From NCBI GenBank assembly GCA_050015455.1, contig JBEKBJ010000017.1, forward strand, positions 16,357 to 80,356: 64,000 nucleotides of DNA, read 5' to 3'. The translations under genes were made by a program, and so were the position numbers. Shown piece after piece: positions 8,203 to 15,785 of this stretch (positions are counted from its first letter, which is position 1; each line of letters begins with the position of its first letter). The DNA is from JAGDMS01 sp050015455. GTDB taxonomy: Bacteria; Desulfobacterota; Binatia; HRBIN30. A model generated the notes under the pieces. The model saw nothing but the letters and a program-made list of their open reading frames with translations, did not search any database and was not told the origin of the DNA.

Positions 8203-8673
8203 CTACTTCGTGCCGGTGACGGCCTGGAGTACCTGCTCCGGATGTGCTTCGGCGTTCGCGACCTTGGCCCAGTGCTTCTTCACGCGGCCGTCGGGACCGA
8301 TCCACACCGTCGAGCGGATGACGCCCTTGGTTTTCTTGCCGTACATCACCTTCTCGCCGTAGGCTCCGTACTGCCGCATCACTTTGCGGTCGGGATCGGA
8401 CAGCAACGTAAACGGCAGCTTGTACTTGGCGGCGAACTTCTGGTGCGAGGCCGCGTCGTCGGCCGACACGCCTAAGACCACGACATTCGCTTTCGCCAGA
8501 TCCTTCCAGCCGTCGCGAAACCCGCAGGCTTCTTTGGTGCAGCCGGGCGTGTCGTCCTTGGGATAGAAGTAGAGGATTACGTCTTTGCCGGCTAGGTCTT
8601 TCAGCGAGACTTGCCTGCCGGCGGCGTCGGTGAGAGTGAAATCCGGTGCGGGCTTGCCTTCCTGAATTGCCAT
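8203..8673 (-). CDS. bcp: Thioredoxin-dependent thiol peroxidase (Bcp/PrxQ peroxiredoxin)
   Basis: 156 residues. The peroxidatic cysteine lies in YPKDDTPGCTKEACGFRD, with the resolving cysteine five residues later, the pattern of the Bcp/PrxQ subgroup. The downstream Arg needed to activate the thiolate is present in the STVWIGPDGRV region. The enzyme reduces hydrogen peroxide and organic hydroperoxides in the cytoplasm using thioredoxin. Start ATG 8673 is preceded by a purine-rich aggag-type site. No regulator is adjacent. Confidence 0.92.
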   Translation of the reverse strand: MAIQEGKPAPDFTLTDAAGRQVSLKDLAGKDVILYFYPKDDTPGCTKEACGFRDGWKDLAKANVVVLGVSADDAASHQKFAAKYKLPFTLLSDPDRKVMRQYGAYGEKVMYGKKTKGVIRSTVWIGPDGRVKKHWAKVANAEAHPEQVLQAVTGTK

Positions 8674-8790
8674 ATCGAGCCTCCTTACGGATCAGAGCCT
8701 GCCATACGCAGCGCGGCAATCAAGAGAGCCACCCCGGGCAAACTCTCCTTCCGATTGCCACGCCGGCGCCTCTCGTGGCATGGAAGCGAT

Positions 8791-9711
8791 ATGATCAGTG
8801 ATGCAATCAGGCAGAAATTGAAGTACGTCAAGGTCTCCGATCCCGACATCGGTCTCGAGCGTTTTCCCGATTTTCTCATCGTCGGCCCGCAGCGCACCGG
8901 CACGACGTGGCTGCACGCCCACCTACGCTACCATCCGGAGATCATGTTGGCCGAGCCCAAGGAACTTTTCTTCTTCAGCAGCTTGAAGACACCCGATAGC
9001 CGGCGGTTCCGCTCGAACGAACTGGCGCATTACCTGCAGTTTTTCCGCGAGCCACTGTGGCGCGTGGCGCTGCACCACGCGATCAGCCTGTGGCGTTACC
9101 GCCAGCTGTACCGGCCCAAGATCCGCGGCGAAGCCACCGCAAGCTACGCGGCGCTGGATCGCGACATCATCGCCGAGATCAGCGCGCTCAAGCCCGACCT
9201 CAAAGTTATCCTGATGATCCGCGATCCGGTGGAGCGAGCGTGGTCGCACGCCAAGAAGGATCTCGTGCGCAACCGCCGGCGTCGATTCGAGGATGTCGCC
9301 CCGAACGAGTTCGAGCAATTCTTCACCGATCCATATCAGCGCCAGTGTGCGCGCGTCACGGAGAATATCGACAACTGGGCAGCGTTCCTGCAGAGGGGTC
9401 ACCTGCTGGTGGGTTTGTTCGACGACATCGACGTCCGGCCCGAGGCGCTGCTGCTGGCAGTCATGGACTTCCTAGGCGTGCGCAGCGACCAGCGCTACAT
9501 CAGCCCTGAAGTGCGCGAGCGGGTGAATCCTACGGCAGCGAGCAAGATCCCGGATCGTTACCGGCGTTTTCTCGACGAGTTGCTGCATGACGATCTGACC
9601 CGGCTACGAGAGCGCCTCGGGTTATCGTGGTCGCCAGAAGCCAGCGACCCGCTCGACCGCCCGCCAGCTGCCCGGGACGAGCGCTTCATTCTGCCGCTCC
9701 ATGAGCGCTAG
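8791..9711 (+). CDS. Sulfotransferase family protein
   Basis: 306 residues from ATG 8791. The frame is open further upstream into the bcp promoter region, but that part shows no family resemblance. The 5'-phosphosulfate-binding loop is GPQRTGTTWLHAHL (about residue 33) and the 3'-phosphate site is MIRDPVERAWSHAKKDL (about residue 140); both are needed to bind PAPS. Such enzymes transfer sulfate to hydroxyl or amino groups of carbohydrates, lipids or small molecules; the acceptor cannot be told. No PAPS-synthesis genes are nearby. There is no signal peptide, so it is presumably cytoplasmic or peripheral. Confidence 0.85.
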   Translation: MISDAIRQKLKYVKVSDPDIGLERFPDFLIVGPQRTGTTWLHAHLRYHPEIMLAEPKELFFFSSLKTPDSRRFRSNELAHYLQFFREPLWRVALHHAISLWRYRQLYRPKIRGEATASYAALDRDIIAEISALKPDLKVILMIRDPVERAWSHAKKDLVRNRRRRFEDVAPNEFEQFFTDPYQRQCARVTENIDNWAAFLQRGHLLVGLFDDIDVRPEALLLAVMDFLGVRSDQRYISPEVRERVNPTAASKIPDRYRRFLDELLHDDLTRLRERLGLSWSPEASDPLDRPPAARDERFILPLHER

Positions 9712-10245
9712 AAAGAGTTGCTTGATTGATGCCTTGCAAGGGGCCCATCCTCTAGGCCTGCAAAGCGTTTCTCATCGAACATCCTTTCTCCGAGCAGGCC
9801 AGCTACTTCCGGCTATCTTCGCAATTGCCTTGGCGCATTTGCATCGGCTCGGTCTACCTGGTACTAATGACGTTAGAAGCTGCTGCGGCTGGGCTTCTGG
9901 GGCTCAACACCTACCAAAGGATTTTCGTAGAAGAGATAATCAAATCCTGGCGGTTTTCCTGCCTCCGAGAAGTCCCTGGCTTGCGATTCATCGTAGAGAG
10001 AGAATGCAGTTCTGGCGTCTTTCTTGCGTGTCCTTGGTTTGCGGTTTATAGTAGGAGAGGTTTATAGTAGAATACGTAATGCAGTTACGGGGCGCTTCTT
10101 ACGCGCGCGAATTTCCTGGTCTGCGGTTCCGGCGGCCGGGAAGCATGCGTATGTGCGCAACCTATTTACTGAAAGCACGGGTGGCGTCTGACGGCAAGTA
10201 AGGGACCTGTCGAAATCAGCCGCGCGCATCCGCAGGAGTCTAAAC
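9712..10245. other. Gene-free region upstream of the KOR operon
   Basis: About 530 bases with no convincing frame and lower GC than the flanking genes. The right half holds imperfect repeats (separate entry). The operon's ribosome-binding site aggag is at 10234-10238. A promoter for the operon should lie here, but no strong -35/-10 pair was seen. Confidence 0.6.
9960..10128 (+). repeat. Imperfect tandem repeat, about three units
   Basis: Three related stretches follow each other: tccctggcttgcgattcatc (near 9976), tccttggtttgcggtttata (near 10030) and tcctggtctgcggttccgg (near 10112), each preceded by a related ttcttgcg/cttcttacgcg segment. A shorter internal duplication, gtttatagtag, occurs twice within the second unit. 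Spacing is irregular (about 54 and 82 bases). The units diverge too much for a simple satellite. Confidence 0.45.
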
Positions 10246-10521
10246 GTGACTGAGACAGAGGTCGAAAAGAAAACCAAGAAAGTCTATGGCGAGGTCTACA
10301 TCGACCGCGAGCGCTGCAAGGGCTGTTCGTTCTGTGTCGAGTTCTGCCCGGCGCACTGCCTGGAGTTGGACAAAGCATACAACTCCAAGGGCTATCATCC
10401 GCCGGTGCTGGCGCGGCCCGACGACTGCAACGGCTGCGACCTGTGCGGCCTGTACTGCCCTGACTTCAGCATCTTTGCGGTGATGCTCAAGGCCAAGAAA
10501 AACGGACGAGGGGTTTCGTGA
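10246..10521 (+). CDS. korD: 2-oxoacid:ferredoxin oxidoreductase, delta (2x[4Fe-4S] ferredoxin) subunit
   Basis: 91 residues. Two CxxCxxCxxxCP clusters: CKGCSFCVEFCP (residues ~25-36) and CNGCDLCGLYCP (residues ~64-75), the pattern of a bacterial-type ferredoxin subunit that passes electrons from the TPP subunit to ferredoxin. Start GTG 10246 follows aggag with seven bases between. It is the first gene of a four-gene operon (delta-alpha-beta-gamma) and its stop overlaps the next start in TGATG. Gene order and sequence style fit 2-oxoglutarate:ferredoxin oxidoreductase, though the substrate is inferred. Confidence 0.88.
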   Translation: MTETEVEKKTKKVYGEVYIDRERCKGCSFCVEFCPAHCLELDKAYNSKGYHPPVLARPDDCNGCDLCGLYCPDFSIFAVMLKAKKNGRGVS

Positions 10522-11687
10522 TGCATGCAGATCCAAGCGGCGTTTTGACTGGCCAACATTATCTCGATGGCAATCATGCGGCATGTGAAGGTGCGCTGGC
10601 GGCCGGCTGCCGGTTCGCTGCCGGTTATCCGATAACCCCGTCGACCGAGATTGTGGAGCGTGCGGCCGCACGTTTTCCGTTTATGGGCGGCATGTTTATC
10701 CAGATGGAGGACGAGATCGCCGCCTCGATCGCGATTCAAGGCGCAGTGTGGGCCGGCAAGAAAGCCATGACAGTGACCAGCGGTCCGGGTTTCTCGCTGA
10801 TGATGGAGCACATTGGCCTGGCGGCCATAACCGAGACCCCGTGCGTGTTTTTCAACGTGCAGCGCGGCGGACCGTCGACCGGCCTGCCCACGCTTCCCGG
10901 CCAAGCCGACATGATGCAGGCGCGCTGGGGCTCGCATGGCGATTACGAGATCATCGCTCTGTCTCCGCAGTCGCCGCAGGAGTGTTTCAACATCGCAATC
11001 GATGCTTTCAACCTTGCCGAGCAATGGCGGGTGCCGGTGCTGGTGATGATGGACGAGTGCGTCGGCCACATGACTGAGCGAGTCATCATCCCGAAGGCCG
11101 AGACCATTGCGGTGACGGAAAGGCGCTGGACCAAGAAAAAGCCCAGCGACTACAAACCGTTCGAGGCGGGTCCCGATCTGGTTCCCGACATGGCCAAGGC
11201 CGGCGACGGCTATCATCTCTTTGTCACCGGTTTGACCCACGACGAGCGCGGGTACCCGGTGATGAATTGGCAGGCGCAGGAAAAACTGGTTCACCGCCTG
11301 GTCAACAAGATCCGCCTCTCCACCGAAAAGATCATTCGCTTTGAGGAAGAAGACATCGAAGGCGCAGATGTGGTGGTCGTGTCTTACGGCATCACCGCGA
11401 GGGTGGCCCGACGCGGCGCAGAGCTGGCGCGCCAAAAGGGCGTGAAAGTCGGCATGCTGCGACTGGTCGTGGTTTGGCCGTTTCCGGAAAAGCGTATCCT
11501 CGAGTTGGCCTCGAAGGTCCAGGCCTTGGTGGTCCCGGAGATGAACTACGGACAGATGGTGCTGGAAGTCGAGCGCGCTGCGCACGGCAAGACGAACGTC
11601 GTCTGCGTACCCCACGGCGGCGGCGAAGTGCACGACCCCGAGGTCATTGCCGAGGCGATCATTCGCGCCGCCAAACAACGGAGCTAA
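10521..11687 (+). CDS. korA: 2-oxoglutarate (2-oxoacid):ferredoxin oxidoreductase, alpha subunit
   Basis: 388 residues from ATG 10521; an in-frame GTG three bases upstream is also possible. The N-terminus GNHAACEGALAAGCRFAAGY and PITPSTEIVE are the pyrimidine-binding-domain signature of OFOR alpha subunits, where the Thr-Pro-Ser-Thr loop contacts the keto acid. The middle has TSGPGFSLMMEHIG and GGPSTGLPTLPGQADMMQAR, typical of KOR-type subunits. It lacks the gamma domain, which is encoded separately. The complex interconverts a 2-oxoacid with acyl-CoA, CO2 and reduced ferredoxin, in an oxidative or reductive TCA cycle. Confidence 0.9.
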   Translation: MHADPSGVLTGQHYLDGNHAACEGALAAGCRFAAGYPITPSTEIVERAAARFPFMGGMFIQMEDEIAASIAIQGAVWAGKKAMTVTSGPGFSLMMEHIGLAAITETPCVFFNVQRGGPSTGLPTLPGQADMMQARWGSHGDYEIIALSPQSPQECFNIAIDAFNLAEQWRVPVLVMMDECVGHMTERVIIPKAETIAVTERRWTKKKPSDYKPFEAGPDLVPDMAKAGDGYHLFVTGLTHDERGYPVMNWQAQEKLVHRLVNKIRLSTEKIIRFEEEDIEGADVVVVSYGITARVARRGAELARQKGVKVGMLRLVVVWPFPEKRILELASKVQALVVPEMNYGQMVLEVERAAHGKTNVVCVPHGGGEVHDPEVIAEAIIRAAKQRS

Positions 11688-11699
11688 GCGAGGCACGTC

Positions 11700-12599
11700 A
11701 TGGCCAACGAAGCTGAAAATCCTGTCAACCCATATTTGCGCATGGACCGCATGCCGAGCATTTGGTGCCCGGGGTGCGGCATCGGCACGAGCGTCAACTG
11801 CTTCGCTCGTGCGATTACCCAGTCCAAGGTCGATGTTAAAAAGCTATCGATCGTCTCGGGCATCGGCTGCACCGGCCGCGTGTCGGGTTACCTCAATTTC
11901 GATTCGTTCCACACCACGCACGGGCGGCCCATCGCCTTTGCCACGGGTCTCAAGTTGGCCAATCCCGAGTTGCACGTCGTCGTCTATTCCGGCGAGGGCG
12001 ACCTGATTGCCATCGGCGGCAACCATTTCATCCATGCGGCCCGTCGCAACGTGGACATATTGGTGGTGTGCGTTAACAACTTCGTCTATGGCATGACCGG
12101 TGGCCAGGTGAGTCCGACCTCGCCTTCGCCGGCGAGCTTCACGACTGCACCTTACGGGCAGTTTGAAGAGCCCTTCAATCTTCCCTATCTGGCCGACTCC
12201 TGCGGGGCCGTGTACGTGGCGCGTTGGACGACCTTTCACGTTCGCCAGATCGCCAAAAGCATGCGCGACGCCTTTGGCAAGAAGGGCTTTCGCTTCATCG
12301 AGATCGTTGCGCCGTGCCCCACGCTCTATCAGCGCCGCAACAGGCTCGGGGACGGTCTGGATGCGATGCGGTACTACAAAGAAAAATCGGTCATCAAGAA
12401 TGGCGCCGAAACCAAGAGCCTCAGGATTGACTTTCAATCAGAGATCACGGTCGGGACTTTTGTCGACCGCGAGCGGCCGACCTTCCTTGAGGCGATGAAT
12501 GACCGCTTCCAAAAGGCCCTAGGCAACAAGTATGTGCCGTATCCGCTGGGACCGAACCATGAGCTAAAGAGCCAACCCCGGGCGCAGGCCAGCGCCTAA
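11700..12599 (+). CDS. korB: 2-oxoglutarate (2-oxoacid):ferredoxin oxidoreductase, beta (TPP) subunit
   Basis: 299 residues. WCPGCGIG near residue 22 and the later Cys in GIGCTGRV supply ligands of the proximal [4Fe-4S] cluster. The TPP-Mg motif runs YSGEGDLIAIGGNHFIHAAR and ends NNFVYGMTGGQ, with the acidic GEGD and the Asn both present. The TxSP segment QVSPTSPSP is typical of KOR beta subunits. It follows the alpha gene by 12 bases. Together with the neighbours it forms the catalytic core; the presence of the full motif contrasts with the POR-like beta subunit at 14843-15784. Confidence 0.92.
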   Translation: MANEAENPVNPYLRMDRMPSIWCPGCGIGTSVNCFARAITQSKVDVKKLSIVSGIGCTGRVSGYLNFDSFHTTHGRPIAFATGLKLANPELHVVVYSGEGDLIAIGGNHFIHAARRNVDILVVCVNNFVYGMTGGQVSPTSPSPASFTTAPYGQFEEPFNLPYLADSCGAVYVARWTTFHVRQIAKSMRDAFGKKGFRFIEIVAPCPTLYQRRNRLGDGLDAMRYYKEKSVIKNGAETKSLRIDFQSEITVGTFVDRERPTFLEAMNDRFQKALGNKYVPYPLGPNHELKSQPRAQASA

Positions 12600-12611
12600 C
12601 AGGAGACAGTC

Positions 12612-13157
12612 ATGGCAGTCACGGAAATCAAACTGGGAGGACTTGGCGGCCAAGGCGTCATCCTTGCCGGGGTCATTGTCGGTAAAGCCGCGGCGCTTTT
12701 TGACCACAAAGAAGCCACGCTGACGCAAGCGTTCGGACCTGAAGCCCGTGGCAGTAGCTGTAGCGCCCAAGTCGTGGTGTCTGACGATGCGATTCTCTAC
12801 CCCTATGTGACGCGACCGAACGTCATGGTCTTGATGTCGCAGGACGCCTACACGCGTTTCTCGCCTGAAGTGGCACAAGGGGGCACTCTCATCATTGAGG
12901 AAGAGCTGGTCGAGCCGGGCTCTGTGCCCAACGGCGCCAAGGTGTTCAAGATCCCGGCAACCCGCATCGCCGAAGAGCTGGGCAGGCGCATGATCCTGAA
13001 CATCGTCATGGTGGGTTTCTTTGCCGCCGTTACCAAGCTGGTCAGCGTCGAGGCCATGCGCAAAGCAGTTGAGGACTCGGTGCCGAAAGGCACGACCGAC
13101 TTAAATCTCAAGGCATTTGAACGTGGGTACGAGTGGGGACAGAAAGTCCTGAACTGA
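12612..13157 (+). CDS. korC: 2-oxoglutarate (2-oxoacid):ferredoxin oxidoreductase, gamma subunit
   Basis: 181 residues. The N-terminus KLGGLGGQGVILAGVIVGKA and the next segment AFGPEARGSSCSAQVVVSD are the gamma-domain fingerprint, which closes over CoA. Start ATG follows aggagacagtc, a good ribosome-binding site twelve bases after the beta stop. Last gene of the operon: an inverted repeat lies 36 bases downstream. Confidence 0.9.
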   Translation: MAVTEIKLGGLGGQGVILAGVIVGKAAALFDHKEATLTQAFGPEARGSSCSAQVVVSDDAILYPYVTRPNVMVLMSQDAYTRFSPEVAQGGTLIIEEELVEPGSVPNGAKVFKIPATRIAEELGRRMILNIVMVGFFAAVTKLVSVEAMRKAVEDSVPKGTTDLNLKAFERGYEWGQKVLN

Positions 13158-13192
13158 CCTGACCTGATCGAGAAGCGGTATTCACCAGAGGG

Positions 13193-13224
13193 GAGGATGC
13201 TACGCCCCAGTCATACGCATCCTC
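13193..13224 (+). terminator. Inverted repeat after the KOR operon, possible terminator
   Basis: A perfect 8-bp stem, gaggatgc (13193-13200) and gcatcctc (13217-13224), with a 16-base loop. No T-run follows, so a classical intrinsic terminator is not supported; it may act with Rho or as an mRNA 3' end stabiliser. Confidence 0.35.
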
Positions 13225-13271
13225 TCGCGCCCCTAGGGAACTCGTGCCTGCGGTGCCTGCCGGAGTGCGCG

Positions 13272-13299
13272 TTGACCAGTAGACCGTCCCCGGTATAAT
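13272..13299 (+). promoter_or_regulatory. Sigma-70-type promoter of glmU
   Basis: TTGACC (13272-13277, five of six consensus bases), a 16-base spacer, and a perfect TATAAT (13294-13299). The predicted transcription start at about 13305-13307 falls one to three bases before the TTG start codon of glmU. Confidence 0.65.
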
Positions 13300-13307
13300 T
13301 CGAACGC

Positions 13308-14753
13308 TTGACTACTCAACGATCAGTTGCGGCAATCGTGTTGGCCGCTGGCCTCGGCACGCGTATGAAGTCGGCCCGGGCCAAGGTGCTGCACCATCTG
13401 GCGGGCAAGCCGTTGATTGCGTATCCGCTGGCGGCGCTGCGTCACGTCGGCATCGATCCGATCGTGGTAGTGGTTGGCTATCAGGCGGATGCGGTGCGTG
13501 CCGCCTGCGCCCCATACGAGGCACGCTTCGCCGTACAAGCGGAACAGAAGGGCACCGGCGACGCGGCGCGGACGGCGCACGCGGCGTTGGAGGCTTTCAC
13601 CGGTGATGTCGTCCTTGTCTACGGCGACTTGCCGTTTTTGCGTGCCGAGACCTTTGAACGGCTCATTACAGCGCATCAGGCCACGGGTGCGGCCGTGTCA
13701 CTGCTGACGGAGACCGTGGATGCGCCCGCCGATTTCGGCCGCATTGTGCGTGACGAGGCCGGCCGCGTCTCGCAGATCGTTGAGTATCGTGACGCGACCG
13801 AAGCACAGCGCCGCATTCGCGAGATCAACGTCGGCGTCTACTGCGCCGACACCGGTTTCTTGTTCCACGCCTTGCAGCAGCTACAGCCAGCGAACAAGCA
13901 ACGCGAGCTGTACCTGACGGACATCATCGCGTTGGCCTATGACGAAGGGGCACGGATTGCCGACGCACCAGCGACAGCCGGGGAGGGCGCGCAGATCAGC
14001 TCGCGCGTAGACCTCGCCGCACGGGAGAAGACCTTGAAAGACGAAATCAATCGCAAGTGGATGGAAGCCGGCGTCACCCTGGAAGATCCCGCCACCGCGT
14101 ACATCGGCCCCGACGTCGTCATCGGTCGTGACACGATCGTCGGACCGAACGTCATCCTGCGCGGCACGACCCGCATCGGCGAAGCCTGCCGGCTGGATGG
14201 GACGGCGCTGATCACCGACTCCACCATCGCCGACCGCGTGCACATCAAGCTCAGTGTCGTCATGACTGAAGTGACGGTTGCGGACGATGTTCAGGTCGGC
14301 CCGTTTGCGCAGCTACGGCCAGGCACGCATCTGGCCGCCCGCGTGCATGTCGGCGATTTCGTGGAAACGAAGAATGCGCGCATCGGCGCCGGCACCAAGG
14401 CTATGCATCTAGCCTACCTCGGCGACACCGAAATCGGTGAAGAGGCAAACATCGGTGCCGGCACGATCACCTGCAATTACGACGGCTTTCAGAAGCATCG
14501 CACCGTCATCGGCAGCCGCGTCCAGGTGGGCAGCGACTCGCAGTTGGTGGCGCCGGTCGTCGTCGGCGATGACGCCTACCTCGCGACCGGCACGACGGTG
14601 AGGAAAAACGTCCCGCCGGGTGCGCTGGTGTTTAATCCGAGGCGACAGTTACACCGCGAAGGCTGGGTGGCCGCGCGGCGGGCGCGCGCAGCGGCGGGAA
14701 CCAGCGAGGAGGCCAAAGGCCAAGGCCCAAAAGTCCAAAGGCGAACAGAATAG
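13308..14753 (+). CDS. glmU: Bifunctional UDP-GlcNAc pyrophosphorylase / GlcN-1-P acetyltransferase
   Basis: 481 residues. The N-terminal half has LAAGLGTRMKSARAKVLH and QKGTGDAARTA, the nucleotidyl-transfer loops, and VYGDLPFL for metal binding. The C-terminal half is a left-handed beta-helix of hexapeptide repeats with the acetyl-transfer motif LGDTEIGEEANIGAGTITCN then YDGFQKHRTVIG. It makes UDP-GlcNAc for peptidoglycan and LPS in the cytoplasm. A TAA sits nine bases before the TTG at 13308, so translation must start at that TTG or at Met-20 inside the essential loop; TTG is the only sensible start and has no Shine-Dalgarno. A charged Ala/Lys-rich tail of ~25 residues extends beyond the usual end. 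Confidence 0.93.
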   Translation: MTTQRSVAAIVLAAGLGTRMKSARAKVLHHLAGKPLIAYPLAALRHVGIDPIVVVVGYQADAVRAACAPYEARFAVQAEQKGTGDAARTAHAALEAFTGDVVLVYGDLPFLRAETFERLITAHQATGAAVSLLTETVDAPADFGRIVRDEAGRVSQIVEYRDATEAQRRIREINVGVYCADTGFLFHALQQLQPANKQRELYLTDIIALAYDEGARIADAPATAGEGAQISSRVDLAAREKTLKDEINRKWMEAGVTLEDPATAYIGPDVVIGRDTIVGPNVILRGTTRIGEACRLDGTALITDSTIADRVHIKLSVVMTEVTVADDVQVGPFAQLRPGTHLAARVHVGDFVETKNARIGAGTKAMHLAYLGDTEIGEEANIGAGTITCNYDGFQKHRTVIGSRVQVGSDSQLVAPVVVGDDAYLATGTTVRKNVPPGALVFNPRRQLHREGWVAARRARAAAGTSEEAKGQGPKVQRRTE

Positions 14754-14842
14754 CCGGAGCTTGCGCGCCCGCACGGCCGGCGCGCCGCCAGAAGAAGGCG
14801 GCTCCTCAGGGCGAACACGTAGCGGCGCAGCATGCGGCGCGC

Positions 14843-15784
14843 CTACGCCGCCTGCCCTTCCGCTTTCACCCAATACCGGTCGACGTCGTCCTGCAATTGC
14901 CGCAGGATTTCATCCTGCCGAACGGGCTGAAACAGATGCTGGTAGCGCCTTTGCCGCTGCAAGTAATCCGCCACCGGGTGGAAGCGCAGCCGCACCGTGT
15001 GCACGATCTCGCCGTCGCGCATTTCCTTGAGCGGCCACACGCCGGTGTCGACGGCGAGCTTTGCCACCTCGACGGATTCGGCCGGCTCCACGCCCCAGCC
15101 GGGCGGGCATGGCGATAGACTGATGAAGAGTTTCGGTCCGCGCACTCGCCCGGCGCGCACTACTTTATCCATCAGGTCGAGCGGATAGGCGGGGGAAACC
15201 GTCGCCACAAACGCCGGACCCTGTGCTTGCCAGAGCTTAAATAGGTCCTGCTTTTGCGTCTGCGTCCCCGCCGATGTGGCACGAGTGACCGGCGTGGTGG
15301 CCGTGTGTGAACCGAGCGGCGGTGCCGGCGACATCTGGAATCCGGTGTTGCCGAAGGCTTCGTTGTCGTAACAGAAGTAGTAGAAGTCGAGCCCGCGGTG
15401 AATCGCAGCCAGCGTTGCCTGCAAGCCGATGCCATACGCCGCGCCGCCGCTGGTGACGACCACAACCCTCAGGTCCTCCTCTTTTGACAGCCTGCCCTTT
15501 GCAATCAAGAGGTCGAGGGCGTCGCGAATGCCCTGCGCGCCGGCGGGTGCGGCGGCCATGGCGGTGTAGAGCCAGGAGGAGTGGAAAGGCGTAAAGGGGA
15601 AGACCGCCAGTAAGGTCAGACAACCGGCGGCATTGACGAAGACGACGTTCGGGCCGAGCGCCTTGTGAAACAATCGCAAAGCCAGCAAGCCGCCGCAGCC
15701 GGCGCACAGCCCTATGCCGCCGCCCAGGTACTCCTCAGGTGGGATGTCCTTGATGCTCTTATAGATCTCGCGACGAATGCGCAT
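14843..15784 (-). CDS. POR-like 2-oxoacid:ferredoxin oxidoreductase, beta (TPP) subunit with altered metal motif
   Basis: 313 residues from ATG 15784, one base after the alpha stop. LCAGCGGLLALRLFHKALG and NAAGCL give the cluster-ligand cysteines of PorB-type subunits, and CYDNEAFGNTGFQMSP is the second half of the TPP site. The expected first half, GDGGTFDIG-like, reads TSGGAAYGIGLQ, so the Mg-binding aspartate of the GDG motif is Gly, and the second Asp is Gly too. TPP binding or catalysis may be altered. The subunit is otherwise full length and clearly under coding constraint. Last gene of a gamma-delta, alpha, beta operon, convergent with glmU. Confidence 0.85.
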   Translation of the reverse strand: MRIRREIYKSIKDIPPEEYLGGGIGLCAGCGGLLALRLFHKALGPNVVFVNAAGCLTLLAVFPFTPFHSSWLYTAMAAAPAGAQGIRDALDLLIAKGRLSKEEDLRVVVVTSGGAAYGIGLQATLAAIHRGLDFYYFCYDNEAFGNTGFQMSPAPPLGSHTATTPVTRATSAGTQTQKQDLFKLWQAQGPAFVATVSPAYPLDLMDKVVRAGRVRGPKLFISLSPCPPGWGVEPAESVEVAKLAVDTGVWPLKEMRDGEIVHTVRLRFHPVADYLQRQRRYQHLFQPVRQDEILRQLQDDVDRYWVKAEGQAA

Positions 15785-15785
15785 G

